64,000 nt of DNA. It comes from an uncultured Muribaculaceae bacterium. GTDB taxonomy: Bacteria > Bacteroidota > Bacteroidia > Bacteroidales > Muribaculaceae. Location: assembly GCA_947625935.1 (NCBI GenBank), contig CANQQE010000005.1, forward strand, positions 62,001-126,000, in the 5' to 3' direction. The notes beneath the pieces are model-generated. The model made no database searches, was not told the DNA's origin, and worked only from the letters and a program-made list of their open reading frames with translations. The translations under genes and the position numbers were made by a program. Shown here in pieces: positions 45,801 to 53,265 of the stretch; within the stretch, counting starts at the first letter, position 1, and each line of letters starts with the position of its first letter.

Positions 45801-46446
45801 GGGGATGCTCGGGATTGAGCGATTTGTCACGAAATTCTTTGACCTTATCCCAGTTCACCAACGGTCGTATCTCCTCATAGGGAATCATCGATATTGTCGA
45901 CATCTCGTTCGATGTCCGCCATCCGTCGAAGAAGTGGCATACGGGCACAGAGCCTTCTATCGCTGCGAGATGAGCCACAAATCCCAGATCCATGGTCTCC
46001 TGAACCGAAGCCGAGGCCAAAAACGCGAATCCTGTGGAGCGGCACGCCATTATGTCGCGGTGGTCTCCGAAAATCGACAGGGCGTGGGTGGCTATCGAGC
46101 GTGTCCCCACATGGAACACTGCTGGCAGCAGTTCCCCTGAGATTTTAAACATGTTGGGTATCATCAGCAGCAATCCCTGCGATGCCGTGAACGTCGTGGC
46201 CAACGCTCCCGCGGCGAGTGCTCCGTGAGTGGCTCCGGCGGCTCCGAGTTCCGATTCCATCTCCTTCACTTGCATGGGTTGCCCCATCAGATTCTTCACA
46301 CCCGAAAGTCCCCACTTCTGAGCTGTCTCGCCCATCTCGGCAATAGGCGTTATCGGGTATATTGTCGCGACATCGCTCAAGGCGTAAGCCGCGTAAGCTG
46401 CGGCGGTACATCCGTCGGTTATCTTTTTGTATTGTTGGGAGTTCAT
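42895..46446 (-). CDS. nifJ: Pyruvate:ferredoxin (flavodoxin) oxidoreductase
   Basis: The start is ATG 46446 (MNSQQYKKITDGCTAAAYAAYALSD-type N-terminus), giving 1183 residues, the normal size of a single-chain PFOR. Domains in order are pyrimidine-binding (1-250), CoA-binding and linker regions, a 2[4Fe-4S] ferredoxin domain (CVECTECSFVCPHA and CTGCGSCATICPGH, about residues 680-760), and a C-terminal TPP domain with proximal-cluster cysteine CAGCGETPY. It oxidises pyruvate to acetyl-CoA and CO2 and reduces ferredoxin, the central step of anaerobic catabolism. A terminator lies 28 nt upstream, so it is probably not simply part of the oxalate operon. Confidence 0.96.
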   Translation of the reverse strand: MNSQQYKKITDGCTAAAYAAYALSDVATIYPITPIAEMGETAQKWGLSGVKNLMGQPMQVKEMESELGAAGATHGALAAGALATTFTASQGLLLMIPNMFKISGELLPAVFHVGTRSIATHALSIFGDHRDIMACRSTGFAFLASASVQETMDLGFVAHLAAIEGSVPVCHFFDGWRTSNEMSTISMIPYEEIRPLVNWDKVKEFRDKSLNPEHPHLIGSAQNPDVYFQNTEAANSHYEAFPAIVERQMKKIGDLTGRHYGLFDYAGAPDAEQVIVAMGSSTDVIEETVNYLNERGYRTGVIKVRLFRPFAADRLLPLIPPTVKAIAALDRTKEPGANGEPLYQDVAAAIQSSGRSIKVVGGRYGLSSKDFNPSMVKAVFDELRKPSPKQEFTVGINDDVTHLSLDCSDTIHTTPADTVECQFYGMGSDGTVGATKQAANIISDTTDLYAQAYFEYSAKKSGGYTVSSLRFGPKPIRVEYAIEQADYIGCNKDTYVDRFPLLHNMKEGGIFVLNSSWTPSEMDTALPASLRREIALRKVRFYNVDATAIARSVGLGVRINVIMETVFLKLIGVADFDTAVSRLKELVTNTYMHEGGDVVNKNLAAIDKAVNSIIPVDYPQSWTDADDSTTAADSGNVPKFINGIARPCLARRGDELPVSVFDPSGHMPMGTTAYEKRRIAIDVPQWNPDKCVECTECSFVCPHAAIRPLLISEDEKAAAPAGFISKPAHGPVELRPYQFRIQVYPEDCTGCGSCATICPGHALTMMPLRSQLDEQKAMLDYAEAHISIKDNLINRATINGSQFHQPLLQFSGACAGCGETPYVKLLTQLFGERMIIANATGCSSIWGANYPSNAYCTNRYGQGPAWGNSLFEDNAEYGYGMAVAIEHRRDRLAGIATSAVGDPSTPDAVKAAMQKWLDSRNDPSQSAVTGKSLIASLKSTKPNAAWQPLLDQADILGKKSVWAIGGDGWAYDIGFAGLDHVLAQRQNINILVMDTECYSNTGGQTSKATPLGSTAKYSADGKRTFKKDLGRMMMTYGDVYVASVCLGANYQQTINAMMEAEAYDGPSIIIAYCPCIAHGIRSGMSHAVVEQRNAVACGYWQMYRFNPDLAKEGKSPLTIDYPRPHTDLVEFINGEDRYADLKMVDPAEAAKLQPMLAEHSLSLYNLLTRDVTLHTPPSGKETD

Positions 46447-46473
46447 TGCTAATTCGGTCGGTTGCGAAATTGG

Positions 46474-46512
46474 AAAAAGGGCGTGCCGCGTTGGCCGTGG
46501 CACACCCTTTTT
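46474..46512 (-). terminator. Intrinsic terminator between the AEC permease and PFOR
   Basis: AAAAAGGGCGTGCC pairs with GGCACACCCTTTTT (one G-T type mismatch) around an 11-nt loop, with U-runs on both strands. It ends the oxalate transcript 41 nt after the permease stop and only 28 nt before the nifJ start. Confidence 0.8.
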
Positions 46513-46552
46513 GTATCAATAAATCAAACCACGATTTTCTCTTGTGCGGTCT

Positions 46553-47533
46553 TTATGCGAAAAGTCCGGCGTTAAGAGCCATATTGGTGATCCATATCCA
46601 GAGCGGGCAGAATCCTATGAACAGGATTACCGACAGGGTCAGCGACGAAGTGCCGGTCGCTACATAGGTATCATATTCATCGGCGATGATAATGCCTGAG
46701 AATGCAGGCGGCAAGGCGGCTGCCACTACAAGCATCTTGAGGTTGAGCGGATCCATGTGGAACAGCAGACCCAGAATCAGGATGACGGCTGGCATCATCA
46801 CCATCTTCAGGATAGAGCCGAGCACGGCCTGCCAGTTGATGGTGAACTTGATGGCGGCGAGGGTGATACCGGCCGAGAAAACGGCCATCGAGGCGTTGGC
46901 TTTGGCGATAAGGTCAAATGAAGGGCTGAAGTATGAAGGCCAGGGTATACCGACCACTACCCATATGACGGCGAGTATAGGTGCCCATGCCACCGGCTGC
47001 TCCAATGCGTGGATCACAGGTTTCCATGCGCTCTCTTTCTTTGTTGAACCCGGTTTTTGCTTTTCCAGCGACGCGTTCATCAGCGATAGACCGACAGGGA
47101 TGCCGATAGCGTTGACGACAATGCCGACGATAGCGACCACGAGGGCCACGGAAGGAGTTGTGCCGAATATAGGCTCAAGCACTGCGAAACCAAGGAATCC
47201 GATGGTGGGAGATCCACTGATCAAGGCGCTGACAGCGGCGTCGGCGCCGGTGTTTTTCTTAAACATCCTGAACACAAAGTAGACTATCATGAAGCAGGCC
47301 ATGATGCCCACGGTCGATATGATTGTCAGTTTGATATCCTTCACCAAGTCCTCGCGTGTGGCTTGGACTATCGAAACGAACAGGGCTGCAGGTAATGCGT
47401 AGTCGAGCACAACCTTGTTGAACTTCTTCGAGTCAGCTCCTGTGAATATCCCTTTTTTGCCCGATATATAACCGGCCAGCATCACTACGATGATAGGGAC
47501 AATCGCGTATAGTATGACGTGTGAAATGTTCAT
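46553..47533 (-). CDS. AEC-family transporter, probable oxalate/dicarboxylate permease
   Basis: A 326-residue inner-membrane protein with about ten hydrophobic helices in two repeats. It starts VILYAIVPIIVVMLAGYISGKKGIF and contains LDYALPAALFVSI and the second-half NASMAVFSAGITLA, typical of auxin-efflux-carrier (AEC) family malonate/malate transporters. It lies 81 nt downstream of oxalyl-CoA decarboxylase, so oxalate import or oxalate:formate exchange is the natural inference. It is not related to the OxlT antiporter of Oxalobacter. Substrate specificity is unproven. Confidence 0.85.
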   Translation of the reverse strand: MNISHVILYAIVPIIVVMLAGYISGKKGIFTGADSKKFNKVVLDYALPAALFVSIVQATREDLVKDIKLTIISTVGIMACFMIVYFVFRMFKKNTGADAAVSALISGSPTIGFLGFAVLEPIFGTTPSVALVVAIVGIVVNAIGIPVGLSLMNASLEKQKPGSTKKESAWKPVIHALEQPVAWAPILAVIWVVVGIPWPSYFSPSFDLIAKANASMAVFSAGITLAAIKFTINWQAVLGSILKMVMMPAVILILGLLFHMDPLNLKMLVVAAALPPAFSGIIIADEYDTYVATGTSSLTLSVILFIGFCPLWIWITNMALNAGLFA

Positions 47534-47572
47534 ATCTATATAATTTAAATAGTTGATATTTGGTTACTTGGC

Positions 47573-47597
47573 TGCGCCCGACGGTGCGCCGGGCGCA
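47573..47597 (-). other. Intercistronic hairpin between oxc and the permease
   Basis: TGCGCCCG pairs with CGGGCGCA around a 9-nt loop. No U-run follows, so it is more likely an mRNA-processing or stability element than a terminator. Confidence 0.45.
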
Positions 47598-47614
47598 GGC
47601 GTGTGGATATCGCC

Positions 47615-49375
47615 TCAGACCGTGTAGTCGATAAGCGGGGTGGGGTTGAGGTATCCGATGTGTCCGCTCTCCTTGCCTGCGTCGGCGGCGAGCTGCACGT
47701 TGATGATGTTTGGCTCCTTTGAGGCGATGGCTGCCGTCAAAGCTGTCGTCAGCTCGGCGGGGGTGGTCACATAGTAGTTCTTAGCTCCGAATATTTCACC
47801 CATCTTATCGTAGCGAGCGGCGAGATCAAGTGTTGTGGGAGCGGGGTCATGTTCGATTGCGGGGTCTGTGCTGGGATTGACACCTATGTTGTTGTAGATG
47901 CCGCCGTTATTGAAGATTACCACCGTCACCGGCAGCTTGAACCTGCATATGGTGGCGAAATCCATTCCTGAGAAGCCGAAAGCCGAGTCGCCCTCTATGG
48001 CTACAACAGATTTGCCCGTGGCCACGGCTGCTCCGACAGTCGACCCCATGCCCATACCCATGATGGCCCATGTGGCGCAGTCCACGCGGTGGCGAGGCAG
48101 AGTCATGTCGATTGCGTCGCGGGTATCATCGAGGGTGTTGGCGCCTTCGTTGATTAAAATCACGTCGGGGTTGGCCTCGATGATGGGTTTGACAGCGCTC
48201 AACGCGCTCCAGTGGTTCATTGGCGACAGTGTGGAGGCGTCTTTCAGCCGCTGAGAGAATTTCTCGTTTTTCACCTTCGTTTCAGCTTGCAGGCCGCTGA
48301 CCCAAGCGGGGTCGGCTGCGATACTCTTTCCGGCGAGTCCGGCGAGTATGGCGTCGAGCGACAGACCCATGTCGCCTACAACCGGGGCAGCGATTGGGAC
48401 ATTGACGTCAATCTCCTGGGGCTCGACATCAAGCTGTATGAATTTGATGGCAGGGTTCCACTTGCCATGTCCGAACGAAAGCATCCAGTTAAGGCGCGCC
48501 CCGATAACCATGACTACATCAGCTTTCTCCATAATGGTTGAGCGACACGACAGGGCACTCAGCGGGCCGTTGTCGGGCATAAGACCCTTGGCCATTGACA
48601 TCGGCAGATAAGGGATATTGTAGGTCTCAATCAACTTTTTGATTTTGTCATCGACCTGAGCATAAGCCGCGCCCTTGCCGAGAAGCACGGCGGGGCGTTT
48701 GGCTGCGAGCAGCGTCTCTACCGCTCTGTCGACGGCGGCTTGGTTTGGAGCTACGGGCGAATATGGATCAACAGGCTCATAGAACAATTTCTCGGCCTCC
48801 GAGGCATCCATGATTTCGGCTAACGCAGGGGTGGTCATGTCGATATACACACCTCCGGGGCGGCCGCTGACAGCGGCGCGGTAAGCGCGGGCCACCGCAT
48901 TCGGGATATCCTTCGCATGGCTGCATCTGAACGCCGCTTTGACGAGCGGGCGTGCGGTGTTGAGCTGGTCAAGTTCCTCGTATGTACCCATTTTCATATC
49001 CACCATCGTCGGGTCGCTGGCACCGGATATCTGAATCATCGGGTAGCAGTTGACGGTGGCGTTGGCAGTGGCGGTCAAGCCGTTCATGAAGCCGAGCGAC
49101 GACACGGTAAGCAGCACGCCGGGCGATTTCGTAAGGAACCCGTGGGTGGCGGCGGCCATGCCTGCCTGCTGTTCAAAACGGAACCCCACGAATTTGACCC
49201 CTACTTTCTGCATCGCATAGGCGGCCTCGGTCACAGGGATGCCGACAAGGCCGTACACGGTATCAAGCCCGGTGCGTTTCAATGCCTGGGCAAGGATATA
49301 CATACCTGTCACCTGTTCCGGGAAATGAGGTTTTGCCGGGGTAGCGGCGGCTGTATTTGTGGTTGTAGTAGCCAT
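47615..49375 (-). CDS. oxc: Oxalyl-CoA decarboxylase
   Basis: A 586-residue TPP-dependent enzyme that converts oxalyl-CoA to formyl-CoA and CO2. It has the three domains of the acetolactate-synthase fold. The N-terminal pyrimidine domain has YGLVGIPVTE with the activating-Glu region FRFEQQAGMAAA. A central nucleotide (ADP-activator) domain follows. The C-terminal TPP domain has GDSAFGFSGMD and NNGGIYNN, the GDS..N(26-28) metal motif. The Ala/Thr-rich N-terminus (TTTNTAAATPAKP) is an extension. It works with frc: CoA is recycled from formyl-CoA to new oxalate, releasing formate. It is gene 2 of frc-oxc-permease. Confidence 0.95.
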   Translation of the reverse strand: MATTTTNTAAATPAKPHFPEQVTGMYILAQALKRTGLDTVYGLVGIPVTEAAYAMQKVGVKFVGFRFEQQAGMAAATHGFLTKSPGVLLTVSSLGFMNGLTATANATVNCYPMIQISGASDPTMVDMKMGTYEELDQLNTARPLVKAAFRCSHAKDIPNAVARAYRAAVSGRPGGVYIDMTTPALAEIMDASEAEKLFYEPVDPYSPVAPNQAAVDRAVETLLAAKRPAVLLGKGAAYAQVDDKIKKLIETYNIPYLPMSMAKGLMPDNGPLSALSCRSTIMEKADVVMVIGARLNWMLSFGHGKWNPAIKFIQLDVEPQEIDVNVPIAAPVVGDMGLSLDAILAGLAGKSIAADPAWVSGLQAETKVKNEKFSQRLKDASTLSPMNHWSALSAVKPIIEANPDVILINEGANTLDDTRDAIDMTLPRHRVDCATWAIMGMGMGSTVGAAVATGKSVVAIEGDSAFGFSGMDFATICRFKLPVTVVIFNNGGIYNNIGVNPSTDPAIEHDPAPTTLDLAARYDKMGEIFGAKNYYVTTPAELTTALTAAIASKEPNIINVQLAADAGKESGHIGYLNPTPLIDYTV

Positions 49376-49422
49376 ATTTTATTGTTTTAAATTAAAATTT
49401 ATAAATATGTCGTAGTTTAAAG

Positions 49423-49476
49423 AAAGGCTTGCCGATTGATGAGCTATCAAGATGCTACAGCAACCTGCAAGCCTTT
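49423..49476 (-). other. Intercistronic stem-loop between frc and oxc (attenuator or partial terminator)
   Basis: AAAGGCTTGC and GCAAGCCTTT pair perfectly around a 34-nt loop. On the minus strand TTTCTTTAAA follows, a weak U-run. It could lower read-through from frc into oxc. Confidence 0.5.
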
Positions 49477-49512
49477 TATGTCTGATTGATGCGTGTTCGG
49501 TCGCTTGAACCG

Positions 49513-50817
49513 TTATTTGGCCGGAGCGGCCGGTTTAGGCATCGGGGCGGTGGTTCCGTTAGCGGCGAACGATGCTATCTGTTCGTCGGTGTAACCGATA
49601 CCTTTAAGCACTTCGGCAGTGTTGCCTCCGAGGGTCGGGCAGGGGCCGTAGGTCGGCTGGTAGTTGGAAATTGTGAACGGACAACCGACGGTGACAAATT
49701 CACCCACCTTGCCTCCCTGGTTGATTTTGACGAGTGTGTTTCCGTCATATAGGCTCTGGTCATCCATTATTTCCTTGGTGCTCAACACCGGTGCTACAGG
49801 CACTCCGTAAGGAGCGAGTGCCTTGACAACGTCAAATTTTGACTTGTTGATACAGAACCCCTGAATACGTTTGATGATTTCGTCTTTGTGACGGTCGCGG
49901 GCGTCTGCCGTGTTGAAATCCGGATTGGTGAGCCAGTCCTCAAATCCAAGTGCCTTGCACGCCTTCTCAAAGTCTTTGGCTCCGCGTTGCAGTATGACGT
50001 AGGCATAGGCGTTGGGGTCAGTTTCCCAGCCAAGACATTTGTAAGTCCATCCGAGCACGCCTGAGCCTTCGGTATTGCCTGAACGGGGTACGAAATCAGG
50101 GAATTTCTCGTTAGGATACTGCGGGAATTGTGTCAGATAACCGATTTTGTCGAGTGTGAGCTGGTCGCGCGTCTTGATACGGCAAAGATTAAGACAAGCG
50201 TTGTGCATCGACTGGTAGACAAACGAGCCTTCGCCTGTTTTCTCGCGCTGCATCAATGCGGCCAAAAGACCGATCAGCAGGTGCATACCTGTGTTTGAGT
50301 CGCCAAGGGCGGCGCCGCTCTGGGTAGGGATGTTATATTCGCCTGAATACCATCCGGTGGTTGATGCGGCCGCTGCGGTGACCTGCGCGATAGGTTCGTA
50401 AGCCTTTAGGTCTTTATACTGCGATGTAACAGGGAATCCCTTGATTGTGCCGTAGATACATCTTGGGTTGAGCTGATGGACTACTTCCCAACTGAATCCG
50501 AGCTTATCCATGGCTCCCGGGTGAAGATTTTCTACGAATATATCAGCCCCTTTGATCAGTTTGGTAAGGATTTCCTTGCCGTCAGGTGTAGCTGCGTCAA
50601 GTGTCAGCGATTTTTTATCTGAGTTTAACTGAAGAAAATAGTAGGACGGACAGTCCGGGTCAAATTGTAATTCATTACGGGTCGCGTCGCCTGAACCGGG
50701 ACGTTCGATTTTGATGACATCCGCGCCGAGCCATGCGAGCATTTGCGTACATGACGGACCTGATTGCACACTTGTGAAGTCAACCACTTTGATGCCTTGT
50801 AATGGAGCTGTGTTCAT
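49513..50817 (-). CDS. frc: Formyl-CoA:oxalate CoA-transferase
   Basis: A 434-residue class III CoA-transferase, close to the roughly 428 residues of characterised Frc. It opens GIKVVDFTSVQSGPSCTQMLAWLGADVIKIERP and carries the catalytic aspartate D173 in ALGDSNTGMHLLIGL, aligned with Asp169 of the Oxalobacter enzyme. A glycine-rich loop appears in place at about residue 258 (RSGNTEGSGVLGW). It moves CoA from formyl-CoA to oxalate, giving oxalyl-CoA for Oxc. It is first in the oxalate operon, about 100 nt behind a TAATTTTG promoter box. A Pro-Ala-rich tail (MPKPAAPAK) is unusual but harmless. Confidence 0.95.
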   Translation of the reverse strand: MNTAPLQGIKVVDFTSVQSGPSCTQMLAWLGADVIKIERPGSGDATRNELQFDPDCPSYYFLQLNSDKKSLTLDAATPDGKEILTKLIKGADIFVENLHPGAMDKLGFSWEVVHQLNPRCIYGTIKGFPVTSQYKDLKAYEPIAQVTAAAASTTGWYSGEYNIPTQSGAALGDSNTGMHLLIGLLAALMQREKTGEGSFVYQSMHNACLNLCRIKTRDQLTLDKIGYLTQFPQYPNEKFPDFVPRSGNTEGSGVLGWTYKCLGWETDPNAYAYVILQRGAKDFEKACKALGFEDWLTNPDFNTADARDRHKDEIIKRIQGFCINKSKFDVVKALAPYGVPVAPVLSTKEIMDDQSLYDGNTLVKINQGGKVGEFVTVGCPFTISNYQPTYGPCPTLGGNTAEVLKGIGYTDEQIASFAANGTTAPMPKPAAPAK

Positions 50818-50925
50818 TGTTTTACCTCCTTGAAAATTTTGGTTAGTATTTTTTTAGTTCTTTCTTTTAAATCGATTTCTCAATTCCATTGTCGCCATGT
50901 TGATTAGCTTTGTCGGCAACTGTTT

Positions 50926-50933
50926 CAAAATTA
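50926..50933 (-). promoter_or_regulatory. -7 element of the oxalate operon promoter
   Basis: TAATTTTG on the minus strand matches TAnnTTTG, with a T-rich stretch about 20 bp upstream in place of a clean TTTG. It is the only good candidate ahead of frc. Confidence 0.4.
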
Positions 50934-50988
50934 ACAACAACTTTATCCTGAAAAAGTTGATAGCGGCGTGATAACCGGCGTTAACGAC

Positions 50989-51018
50989 AAAGGGCCGCGC
51001 TTCGGTGCGCGGCCCTTT
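50989..51018 (-). terminator. Intrinsic terminator after the CotH-like gene
   Basis: A perfect 12-bp stem, AAAGGGCCGCGC / GCGCGGCCCTTT, with a 6-nt UUCG-type loop. It separates the CotH-like gene from the oxalate operon promoter. Confidence 0.85.
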
Positions 51019-51042
51019 GGGCTATTGGAGGTGTTTCCTTTT

Positions 51043-52941
51043 TTATCGGTAAAGTTCTTTTGTGGTGTTTTCTCCGCGGGCCACTATGTAGATGTTTCCG
51101 GCCGCGGGTGTGCTGACTTTCATACCTTGCAGGTTATAATAGACGGGAGTTGTGTTGTTGCCGTCGGCTACAACATCTTCCACGCCGGTAACATATGGAG
51201 GTAGGGCAGCGGCGGGTGTGTTGTCGCGAGCCGGCTCGTTATAGGGGCCGCCGACGGTGTAGTCCCCGAATTGTGATTTAAGCCAGTTGATTTTGTCGTT
51301 CAGGTGATTCAACACTGTAGACTTCCGTTGTTCCATATCGGTGTTGTCCACAACCGGAGAGGCGACGTCTGAGTTGGGAAGAGGCTGGTCTTTCCAACGT
51401 TTACGGTCGGCTTTGGCTGCCGCGGCTATGTGGCTCACATAGGCGTCGATGTCATCGGTCAGGCCGTTATATCCGTTGCTCATGAACCACTTCCAAGTCT
51501 CCTTGACTTTCTCGTTGAACTTGTTGTTGAGTCTCAGCGACGGAATCCATGTGTTGCCAAAAGGCGAATTGTTGTAGAAGAAATCATTGGTGCTTCCGTT
51601 GAAACCGTTGCCGCAGTCCCACAAGGGTGAGAAATGCCATTTCTGGTCGGATCCTCGGTCGCGGAACATATAGGTCGAGCCATGATATGATTCTGTGTGC
51701 GAGATAATCTCCTCTACAATATAGTAACGGACGGCATCGTCAAGATCCATGTAGCCCCAGAGGTTGTCACTGTTTTCTCCGATGAGGTCGTTCATTGCGG
51801 TGAACTGGTCTTTGACGAAACGATATTGCAGGTCTGAATAGATTTCGGGGGTGTCAAATGTGATTCGCAGCATATCCTTGTAGCAGGGAGCCTGACCTTT
51901 TTCCTCCATTCTGATTTGGTTTTCCTCGTCATAGTTGTCGAGCTCTATCAGATAGCCGCCAGAAGCGAGATTGGGGTCGCTGACGTTGTCGTCAAGCTCA
52001 ATGATGGGCACGCGGCCGTCGCCGATGCGTATCGACTCGGTAAGGAAGTAAAGACCGCGGTAGTCACCGTTGATCACAACTTCGATTGGCTGTTGTCCGG
52101 GAGTCCAAGGGAGGCCAATGCGCTTGCCGAGATTGAATCCCGTGAAGTTGCGCAGGTAACCCTTGTTGTCGTCGGCATGGGCCAATATGGCGTAATGTTT
52201 GCTCTTTTCTGGAGTGAGACCGAGCATATTCTGTTTTTTGGCGAGTTTCAGCTTGAACGGCTTTTTAGAGAAACCTATGCGGGTGTAGTTTCCGCGAGCC
52301 TTTATCTCAAGCGGAAGCGGGGCATCGGCAGAACCTATTGACTTTGCGCCCTCGGCTTCCATCCATTCGCAGCCGTTCAGGTCGAGCCAGTATTCTCCGG
52401 CGAAATAGTTTTTGTGAGACAGGTCTTTGTCGATAATCTCGTTATTGTAGCTTCCGTCCGCGTTTTTGACATTGATATATAGCACGGGCAGGGTGCCTGA
52501 AATTCCACTGGGTTGTGGAGCTATTCCGTTGACGGTGAATGTTATTGGGGTGAATGTGTCAAAGCCGTTTTCGAGCGAGAGGTTAAACGAGATTGTGACG
52601 TCGGTCAGATTGTTGGCGTTGAGGTTCTGGCCGTAGGCTATTCCATCGATTATTTCAGATGCGCTTATGACTACATCGGTGGTAGCGCCGCCGTAATTAT
52701 AAGTCCATTCAGAACTGCTGATTTTAAATTTACCGTTAATCGACGGCAAGGTGATTGTGTAGTTGTCACCGTCGCGGGTGAAGCGATGGTCGTCATAACA
52801 ACCCCAGTTGGCGCCTATGTCCGAGCCGCGGACATACATCACCGGGTGGTTGCTGTCATCCATCTGGTCGTTGGCGGCCGACATCGTCAATGATGCGAAT
52901 CCAACGACGCTCATGACGACATAGCGAAATAAATTTGTCAT
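51043..52941 (-). CDS. Exported CotH-kinase-family protein
   Basis: A 632-residue protein with a signal peptide (VVMSVVGFASLTMSAA). An N-terminal beta domain (about 25-145) precedes the CotH region (about 165-520): IKARGNYTRIGFSKKPFKLK, then GLYFLTESIRIGDGRVPIIELDD, the DYRG-like loop NGDYRGLYFL, and the late WDCGNGFNG. The C-terminal 45 residues (GVEDVVADG..., YYNLQGMKVSTPAAGNIYIV) look like a Por-type sorting tail. CotH proteins in Bacteroidetes are often exported and accompany polysaccharide binding. Kinase activity is known for some spore-coat members but is not shown here. It has its own strong promoter. Confidence 0.85.
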   Translation of the reverse strand: MTNLFRYVVMSVVGFASLTMSAANDQMDDSNHPVMYVRGSDIGANWGCYDDHRFTRDGDNYTITLPSINGKFKISSSEWTYNYGGATTDVVISASEIIDGIAYGQNLNANNLTDVTISFNLSLENGFDTFTPITFTVNGIAPQPSGISGTLPVLYINVKNADGSYNNEIIDKDLSHKNYFAGEYWLDLNGCEWMEAEGAKSIGSADAPLPLEIKARGNYTRIGFSKKPFKLKLAKKQNMLGLTPEKSKHYAILAHADDNKGYLRNFTGFNLGKRIGLPWTPGQQPIEVVINGDYRGLYFLTESIRIGDGRVPIIELDDNVSDPNLASGGYLIELDNYDEENQIRMEEKGQAPCYKDMLRITFDTPEIYSDLQYRFVKDQFTAMNDLIGENSDNLWGYMDLDDAVRYYIVEEIISHTESYHGSTYMFRDRGSDQKWHFSPLWDCGNGFNGSTNDFFYNNSPFGNTWIPSLRLNNKFNEKVKETWKWFMSNGYNGLTDDIDAYVSHIAAAAKADRKRWKDQPLPNSDVASPVVDNTDMEQRKSTVLNHLNDKINWLKSQFGDYTVGGPYNEPARDNTPAAALPPYVTGVEDVVADGNNTTPVYYNLQGMKVSTPAAGNIYIVARGENTTKELYR

Positions 52942-53036
52942 TTTAGATCGGTTTGGTATTGATAATAAGTTTAACTTTTAGACTACGTTGATTTTTGCTA
53001 TAAGAATCATACTGCAGGTGTGTTTGCACTGCCCTG

Positions 53037-53068
53037 CAAAAGTAATCATTATTATCAAAATACACAAA
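53037..53068 (-). promoter_or_regulatory. Strong consensus promoter of the CotH-like gene
   Basis: -33 TTTG (53068-53065), 20-bp spacer, -7 TACTTTTG (53044-53037) on the minus strand. Transcription would start near 53030, giving a leader of about 90 nt. Confidence 0.75.
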
Positions 53069-53109
53069 TTAGATGACAAATTGCTATTATGGACGCCAAT
53101 TCCATACGT

Positions 53110-53265
53110 TTAATCTTTTGGCGCGACTGGGGTGGCTTTGGTCATATTGTTTCCCAGCACTTCCGGGGTCAGTTTGGTGTGTTTCCCGGAAAAATGTATC
53201 TTATTGAGTTGCAATGGCGTCAGCACAGTAGCCGTTTTAAGCTCGGGTCGTTTAATAATCTTCAT
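53110..53265 (-). CDS. 51-residue peptide, possible RiPP or exported peptide precursor
   Basis: A short gene starting at ATG 53265 inside the last 14 nt of the VKOR gene and ending TAA at 53110. The peptide begins MKIIKRPELKTATVLTPLQL, continues with HFSGKHTKLTPEVL, and ends NNMTKATPVAPKD. The basic leader-like start, the LTPLQLNKI motif and the tight coupling to a C39-like/VKOR protein and a thioredoxin recall small natural-product precursors of Bacteroidetes. It has no cysteine, so it is not itself a disulfide substrate, and no Gly-Gly cleavage site is present. The function is inferred only. I know of no family match. Confidence 0.5.
   Translation of the reverse strand: MKIIKRPELKTATVLTPLQLNKIHFSGKHTKLTPEVLGNNMTKATPVAPKD

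Noticed and set aside
42895..50817. Treating nifJ, permease, oxc and frc as one four-gene oxalate operon
   Set aside because: A strong terminator with U-runs lies between the permease and nifJ, so joint transcription is not supported without read-through evidence.
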